A stretch of DNA of 17,988 bases, taken from NCBI GenBank assembly GCA_002315765.1, contig DCIE01000017.1, positions 1 through 17,988 of the forward strand. The letters are read 5' to 3'. Each line of letters opens with the position of its first letter. Positions within the stretch are counted from its first letter, which is position 1. The position numbers were made by a program, and so were the translations under genes. This DNA is from Ruminococcaceae bacterium UBA1734 (lineage in GTDB: Bacteria > Bacillota > Clostridia > Oscillospirales > Acutalibacteraceae). The notes beneath the pieces are model-generated. The model was not told the origin of the DNA. It ran no database searches and was given only the letters and a program-made list of their open reading frames with translations. Shown here piece by piece: positions 14,907 to 17,988 of this stretch.

Positions 14907-16220
14907 CTAATCGTAATCTTCAAAACAAAACATTTCTTTTATTTCTTTTTCGGTTACGGACAAGGAACCTTTGTATTCCGATAATTCGGCAACACAAACA
15001 AGTCCGTTATTCTCGCCGAGTTTAATATAGCCTAAATCTTTTTTCTTATTGTAGTTTTCTTTTTCAAGCACCCTAAGAGTTACAATTTTTTCTTTTGTGG
15101 TCTTGGTTTTGCTGTCATAACGGTATATGGTGCGAATGCGCTTATTTGTATCCTTTGAAACCGAAACGGAATTTGTCCAGCGTGGAGGAACAACCAAGTA
15201 ATAGCCGTCAACCGAGTTTACTATGGTGGTCTTTTTAACATTTAAAATCTCACCGTTAAAGGCACACCAGTTGGTGCAATAAAATTCGTCTTCTGAGTTG
15301 CTGTCTGCTCCCGGTATAGGGGAAGCCAAAGGGATTTCAATAATTCCGTCGGCATCTATATCCGAATATCCGATTGCCGAAGCACGAAGAGTTTTAATGT
15401 TTTCACTGGAATTTTCTATATCTAACAAAGGATTTACAAGTTCTCCCTTTTTCATATACAAAACTTCGGTAACAGCACCGATACCCTTAATTTCATCAAT
15501 ATATACGGCAGGTTGTTCGTTGGATAATTTTGAAACGGTGAAATTATCCACGGTTTTTACACTGCCGTCCATAGTACAAGCGGCAATTTGGGAAACACCT
15601 TTTTGGTCAAGTCGGTAAATGGCCGCTATGTTGGTGCTTTTCTTGGTATCAAGGTCTTGTACAAACAGCTCGGTCTCGCCGTTGTTATCCAAATCACAGG
15701 TGGCGAATTCGGTATATCGCTGTGAAAAGCGAACCACCAATGCGTTTGATGAAAAGTCGAATACCTGGAGTTGTTTTTCGCTGTTGGAATACACTTCCCA
15801 ACCAACGATTATTTCCTTTGTTCCGTTGCCGTCAAAATCGCAAAACTCAATTTTCTCTATTCCGGAAGCGGAAATTTTTTGGTCGTCCACCGATTTATAT
15901 TCTTTTTTTGTTTCGGTTATGACATTAATGTGCATAGTGGTTTGTTCATCGGTATCGACGCTGTAAAAAGCAAATGCCTCTAAAACGCCATCGCCGTCCA
16001 CATCCTCGGTAACAACCGAACTTTTAAGGTCGCCCTTTGTGGGATATTTAAGCGTGTACTTTTCTTTGACGGATTTTTCCAAAGCCTCGCAAATAGGCTC
16101 CATTTCTCCGGATAATTGCGGGGGAGACAACAGGGCATCGGTATCTACGGAATAAAATCCGCAACCGTTGAAAACAAGGCATATAACAACACATAAAATT
16201 GCCGAAAGAATTGCTTTCAC
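14907..16220 (-). CDS. Predicted lipoprotein with four DxDx[DN]G (FG-GAP/VCBS-like) loops
   Basis: A 437-residue exported protein of unknown function. The N-terminus is a lipoprotein-type signal with C20 in FNGC; Phe at the -3 position is an uncommon lipobox residue. Four calcium-type loops occur: DVDGDG at 73-78, DFDGNG at 128-133, DLDNNG at 176-181 and DIDADG at 287-292, each followed by Glu three residues later. They are spaced 55, 48 and 111 residues apart, so one degenerate unit may lie near 218. This resembles FG-GAP/VCBS beta-propeller blades. The start is GTG at 16220, with a perfect AAGGAGG 8 nt upstream. It is the first gene after the promoter and precedes the response regulator by 14 bp, so it may feed the two-component system. 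That role is inference. Confidence 0.82.
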   Translation of the reverse strand: MKAILSAILCVVICLVFNGCGFYSVDTDALLSPPQLSGEMEPICEALEKSVKEKYTLKYPTKGDLKSSVVTEDVDGDGVLEAFAFYSVDTDEQTTMHINVITETKKEYKSVDDQKISASGIEKIEFCDFDGNGTKEIIVGWEVYSNSEKQLQVFDFSSNALVVRFSQRYTEFATCDLDNNGETELFVQDLDTKKSTNIAAIYRLDQKGVSQIAACTMDGSVKTVDNFTVSKLSNEQPAVYIDEIKGIGAVTEVLYMKKGELVNPLLDIENSSENIKTLRASAIGYSDIDADGIIEIPLASPIPGADSNSEDEFYCTNWCAFNGEILNVKKTTIVNSVDGYYLVVPPRWTNSVSVSKDTNKRIRTIYRYDSKTKTTKEKIVTLRVLEKENYNKKKDLGYIKLGENNGLVCVAELSEYKGSLSVTEKEIKEMFCFEDYD

Positions 16221-16254
16221 CCTACACTCCTCCTTATAACTACATATATAGTAA

Positions 16255-16283
16255 AGTATAGCATATATAAAGCAAAATTAAAA
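16255..16283 (-). promoter_or_regulatory. Probable sigma-A promoter of the lipoprotein-regulator-kinase block
   Basis: On the minus strand an extended -10, TGC-TATACT (-10 hexamer at 16255-16260), follows a 17-nt spacer from a weak -35 (TTTTAA, 16278-16283). The expected transcript start, near 16248, gives a leader of about 28 nt ending at the GTG of the lipoprotein gene. The promoter lies just downstream of the terminator of the previous unit, where one is expected. Confidence 0.6.
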
Positions 16284-16319
16284 GCATTTTTTTCAACTTT
16301 TCATCACAATCTCGGATAT

Positions 16320-16346
16320 AAAAAAGGAACGAGTAGGTCTCGTTCC
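16320..16346 (-). terminator. Intrinsic terminator after ruvX
   Basis: Reading the minus strand, a perfect 8-bp stem (GGAACGAG / CTCGTTCC) with a 5-nt loop is followed at once by six T. It lies about 45 bp after the ruvX stop and closes the phosphatase-ruvX unit. The plus strand has no T run after the stem, so it acts in one direction only. Confidence 0.9.
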
Positions 16347-16389
16347 ATAATAAGTGTTTTTTAATATTTGTTTATATGGGTGCAATATG

Positions 16390-16920
16390 TTATAAATCCA
16401 TTTTTTCTTTAAGTCCGTTTAGGCTTTTGTCATATTGTTCCTTGGTGATTGCCTTTGTTTGCAAAAATGTATCCAAGGTTTCTTTTTGCTTCAGAAAAAG
16501 GGCACGATTGTTTTTTCGAAGCGATAAAAAGCCTTCTAAAATAACCGTGGCTGCCACCGCATCCACCGACTCTTTCCGTTTTTTTCCGAAGGTGTCATTC
16601 ATATCAAGAAGATTATATGCCTGCATAGTGGTGCATCGTTCGTCAAAAAGTGAAACGGAAATCCCGCTTTTCTCGCCGATTTCTCCGGCAATTTCGGTGC
16701 AGGTTTGGGCTCTTTCACCCGAGCTTCCGTCCATATTTTTAGGAAGTCCCACAACGATTTTTTCGGCATTATATTCCTTTGCAAGAAAACAAATTTTCTC
16801 AATTAACTTTTTAGTATTGTATTCTTTAATAACGGTTTTCGGGAAAGCAAAGCTTTCACCGCTGTCGGAAACAGCGATACCGGTTCTGGCAATACCTAAA
16901 TCCACACTCATTATAATCAT
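16390..16920 (-). CDS. ruvX: RuvX/YqgF family RNase H-fold nuclease (putative Holliday junction resolvase), with C-terminal extension
   Basis: RuvX/YqgF proteins are RNase H-fold nucleases linked to Holliday junction resolution and, in E. coli, pre-16S rRNA 5' maturation. The core (about 1-138) has the three acidic residues expected at the active site: D7 (VDLGIARTG), E94 (FDERCTT) and D120 (VDAVAA), plus the VVGLPKNMDGS loop at 56-66. At 176 residues it is about 35 longer than the usual family length. The extra tail (about 145-173) reads L-x2-FL-x3-AITKEQYD-x3-NGLKEKM, resembling a SHOCT motif. The ATG at 16920 overlaps the TGA of the phosphatase gene (ATGA). A terminator follows the stop. 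The core call is firm; the tail call is tentative. Confidence 0.9.
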   Translation of the reverse strand: MIIMSVDLGIARTGIAVSDSGESFAFPKTVIKEYNTKKLIEKICFLAKEYNAEKIVVGLPKNMDGSSGERAQTCTEIAGEIGEKSGISVSLFDERCTTMQAYNLLDMNDTFGKKRKESVDAVAATVILEGFLSLRKNNRALFLKQKETLDTFLQTKAITKEQYDKSLNGLKEKMDL

Positions 16921-17585
16921 TGTTCTTTTGCCCCGTCCTGAATAGTTGCCAAACGGTGTCTTACCGGCAAAAACTCGTTTGGAACATGAGAATGGTCGTT
17001 TTTATAAACCACATTGAATTTACCGTTTTCAAAGTTTAACAGTGCAACAGCCGTATTCTCAGCCCAAGGTACATCTTTGAGTTTATCAATAGAGCCGAAA
17101 ATAAGATTTGCCATAAGGCAACGAATAACCCCGCCGTGGCAGGTTATTACAACGGTTTTGCCGTCATTTTTTTCGGCAATTTCTTTAACAGCAAGGCAAA
17201 TTCGGTTGTAGGCGTTTTTCATACTTTCTCCGCCCTCGGGGTAAAAATCCTGCGGATGATTGTCCCAAATGTCGGCAAGAGCAGGGTCCGCCCTGAAGCT
17301 TTCCAAGAAAGGTTTGCCCTCTAATACACCGCCGCAAAGTTCCCTTAAGTCATCCCTTATTTCCACATCAATTTCACGGTTTCCTAAAACTGCAAAGGCG
17401 GTTTTTTGTGCACGGATTAACGGACTTGTATATATTGCATCAATTTCTTCGTCCTTAAATCTTTCTTGTAAAAACTCAAGCTGTTTTCCGCCCAGCTCGG
17501 TAATATCACAGTTGATTTTTCCCTGAAAAAGGCGCTTTTCGTTGCCCTTTGCCTCACAATGTCTAACCACAAAAATTTTTGTCAT
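16917..17585 (-). CDS. Histidine phosphatase superfamily protein (phosphoglycerate mutase-like)
   Basis: A cytoplasmic phosphatase using a phospho-histidine intermediate. The 222-residue protein shows the core catalytic set: R8-H9 in VRHCEAKGN, R58 in YTSPLIRAQKTA, E82, and H150 in TCHGG. The usual RHG has become RHC, a change compatible with activity. Substrates in this family range from phosphoglycerate to alpha-ribazole phosphate and nucleotides; a fructose-2,6-bisphosphatase-like or CobC-like role cannot be told apart, and no cobalamin genes are near. The ATG at 17585 follows AAGGA at a slightly long spacing (11 nt). It overlaps ruvX by 4 bp. A TATAAT on the minus strand at 17781-17786 may be its promoter, giving a structured leader of about 190 nt. 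Confidence 0.9.
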   Translation of the reverse strand: MTKIFVVRHCEAKGNEKRLFQGKINCDITELGGKQLEFLQERFKDEEIDAIYTSPLIRAQKTAFAVLGNREIDVEIRDDLRELCGGVLEGKPFLESFRADPALADIWDNHPQDFYPEGGESMKNAYNRICLAVKEIAEKNDGKTVVITCHGGVIRCLMANLIFGSIDKLKDVPWAENTAVALLNFENGKFNVVYKNDHSHVPNEFLPVRHRLATIQDGAKEQ

Positions 17586-17635
17586 ACCAAAACAGTTCCT
17601 TTATAATTTTATTAAATAATTTTATACCGTAAAAC

Positions 17636-17788
17636 CAAAGGCAAAGCCTTTGAAAGCGCAAAGTCGCTTGTCGTGTCGCAACACGGCAGTTTTATTGATT
17701 CAATGTTCTCAAACGAAAACGCAGGTTTTCAAATGCCGAATGGCATTTCGGCGGCGTTCCACCGTCGTCGGTTTGAGGTTATTATAAC
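17636..17788. repeat. Cluster of seven to eight adjoining palindromes, including a four-way-junction fold
   Basis: Perfect inverted repeats sit almost end to end: CAAAGGC/GCCTTTG (17636-17652), AAGCG/CGCTT (17654-17669), CGTGT/ACACG (17672-17685), ATTGA-T-TCAAT (17694-17704), then a nested set. In that set CTCAAAC (17708-17714) pairs with GTTTGAG (17771-17777). It encloses GAAAAC/GTTTTC (17715-17730), AAATGCC/GGCATTT (17731-17748) and CGGCGGCG/CGTCGTCG (17749-17770) with no unpaired base at the junction. GTTAT-T-ATAAC (17778-17788) follows. The pairs that are not Watson-Crick (17751/17768, 17754/17765, 17671/17686) are G-U on the plus strand and A-C on the minus strand. I do not recognise a named family; it may be an interspersed repeat or a structured RNA. 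Confidence 0.6.
17781..17786 (-). promoter_or_regulatory. Possible -10 element upstream of the phosphatase gene
   Basis: A perfect TATAAT on the minus strand, but the best -35 at 17 nt (TGGATT) matches poorly. It also falls inside a palindrome, so it may be chance. A start near 17775 would put the whole palindrome cluster in the leader. Confidence 0.35.
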
Positions 17789-17825
17789 ACACTTCCGGTA
17801 TAAAATCCACGCAAAATTTAATAAA

Positions 17826-17849
17826 GTTGCAGTGTTGCAGTGTCGCTGT
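17826..17849. repeat. Triplicated 8-mer
   Basis: GTTGCAGT occurs twice in a row (17826-17833, 17834-17841), followed by a diverged copy GTCGCTGT (17842-17849). On the minus strand the end of this block reads TTGACA, like a -35 element, but no good -10 follows at 16-18 nt. It could be a small iteron-like protein site or repeat debris. Confidence 0.5.
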
Positions 17850-17886
17850 CAAGTTTTTGTAGGATTTTAAATAATTGTCAAACAAA

Positions 17887-17935
17887 GCCTTCTCCGGTTG
17901 GAGAAGGTGCTGAGCGGAGGCGAAGCGGATGAGGT
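17887..17935. repeat. Hairpin-bearing interspersed repeat (gut-Firmicutes type)
   Basis: A perfect 8-bp stem CCTTCTCC/GGAGAAGG with loop GGTT (17888-17907) is followed by a GC-rich part with AGCGGA twice (17913-17918, 17924-17929) and GATGAGGT at the end. From memory this layout (AAAGCCTTCTCC hairpin, purine-rich middle, GGATGAGGT end) recurs between genes in many Oscillospiraceae and Lachnospiraceae genomes; I could not check copy number here. No transposase is near. Confidence 0.6.
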
Positions 17936-17988
17936 CGTTTTTTCGTTTAAATATAAAGTAATAAAAATTCAAGCTTTTTCAACCTCAT

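Larger units (their letters stand above)
17586..17988. other. Gene-free region of about 400 bp rich in palindromes
   Basis: No credible gene lies here. Reading from the left it holds an AT-rich leader with the phosphatase ribosome site (17586-17630), a chain of adjoining palindromes (17636-17788), a possible minus-strand -10 (17781-17786), a triplicated 8-mer (17826-17849), a hairpin repeat (17887-17935) and an AT-rich end (17936-17988). On the minus strand a short frame enters from the right edge and stops at TAA near 17947; it could be the last residues of a neighbouring gene, but too little is visible to tell. Confidence 0.7.

Noticed and set aside
16376..16945. Plus-strand frame of 189 codons opposite ruvX
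   Set aside because: It covers ruvX in antisense, ruvX has intact active-site residues, and the reverse product is Ser/Phe-rich with no motif.
17708..17777. Cloverleaf-like fold as a tRNA gene
   Set aside because: The size and 7-bp outer stem are tRNA-like, but the arms have 4- and 6-base loops, there is no anticodon loop of seven, no proper D or T loop signature, and no unpaired linker bases.
17709..17972. Minus-strand open frame of 87 codons
   Set aside because: It begins at TTG with no good ribosome site and runs through the hairpin repeat, the triplicated 8-mer and the palindromes. Its sequence shows no domain and is best explained as translated repeat DNA.
1..17988. CRISPR array, insertion sequence, prophage or defence island
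   Set aside because: No regularly spaced direct repeats, transposase, integrase, phage structural or defence-type genes are present; the gene content is core metabolism and information processing.

Overview
The window reads as ordinary chromosome of a low-to-moderate GC, Gram-positive anaerobe of class Clostridia, probably order Oscillospirales. The clues are the LCP cell-wall ligase, the YqhQ/DUF1385 protein, the small DUF6472-type cysteine protein, the strong AAGGAGG-type ribosome sites, the GTG/TTG starts and the recA-recX and cysE-cysS neighbourhoods. The order-level placement is inference. All 19 genes I accept lie on the minus strand, so transcription runs from high to low coordinates.

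Right end (17586-17988): a gene-free stretch of about 400 bp made of closely packed short palindromes. It includes a 70-nt block that can fold into a fully paired four-way junction, a triplicated 8-mer, and a hairpin repeat resembling a family common in gut Firmicutes genomes. It is the least explained DNA in the window. Next come a histidine-phosphatase gene and ruvX (17585-16390), joined by an ATGA overlap and closed by a clear intrinsic terminator (16320-16346).

Main block (16220-7): a likely promoter at 16255-16283 starts a run of 17 tightly packed genes with no convincing internal terminator. First is a regulatory module: a lipoprotein with four DxDx[DN]G loops, an OmpR-type response regulator and a membrane histidine kinase. 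Then follow YqhQ/DUF1385, prmC (release-factor methylation), recA and recX. After an 87-bp gap come rimO (ribosomal protein S12 methylthiolation), pgsA (phosphatidylglycerol synthesis), cysE, a small lipoprotein, cysS, a TrmN6-like tRNA methyltransferase, rsmI (16S rRNA 2'-O-methylation), an LCP protein, a DUF6472-type protein and plsC (phosphatidic acid synthesis). Themes are translation-factor and RNA modification, recombination, cysteine supply and charging, and envelope or membrane lipid synthesis.

I see no CRISPR array, insertion sequence, prophage, toxin-antitoxin pair, defence system, rRNA or tRNA. Points worth a second look are the palindrome cluster, the lipoprotein-regulator-kinase module, an apparent SHOCT-like tail on RuvX, the lipoprotein wedged between cysE and cysS, and the lack of a visible LexA box before recA.
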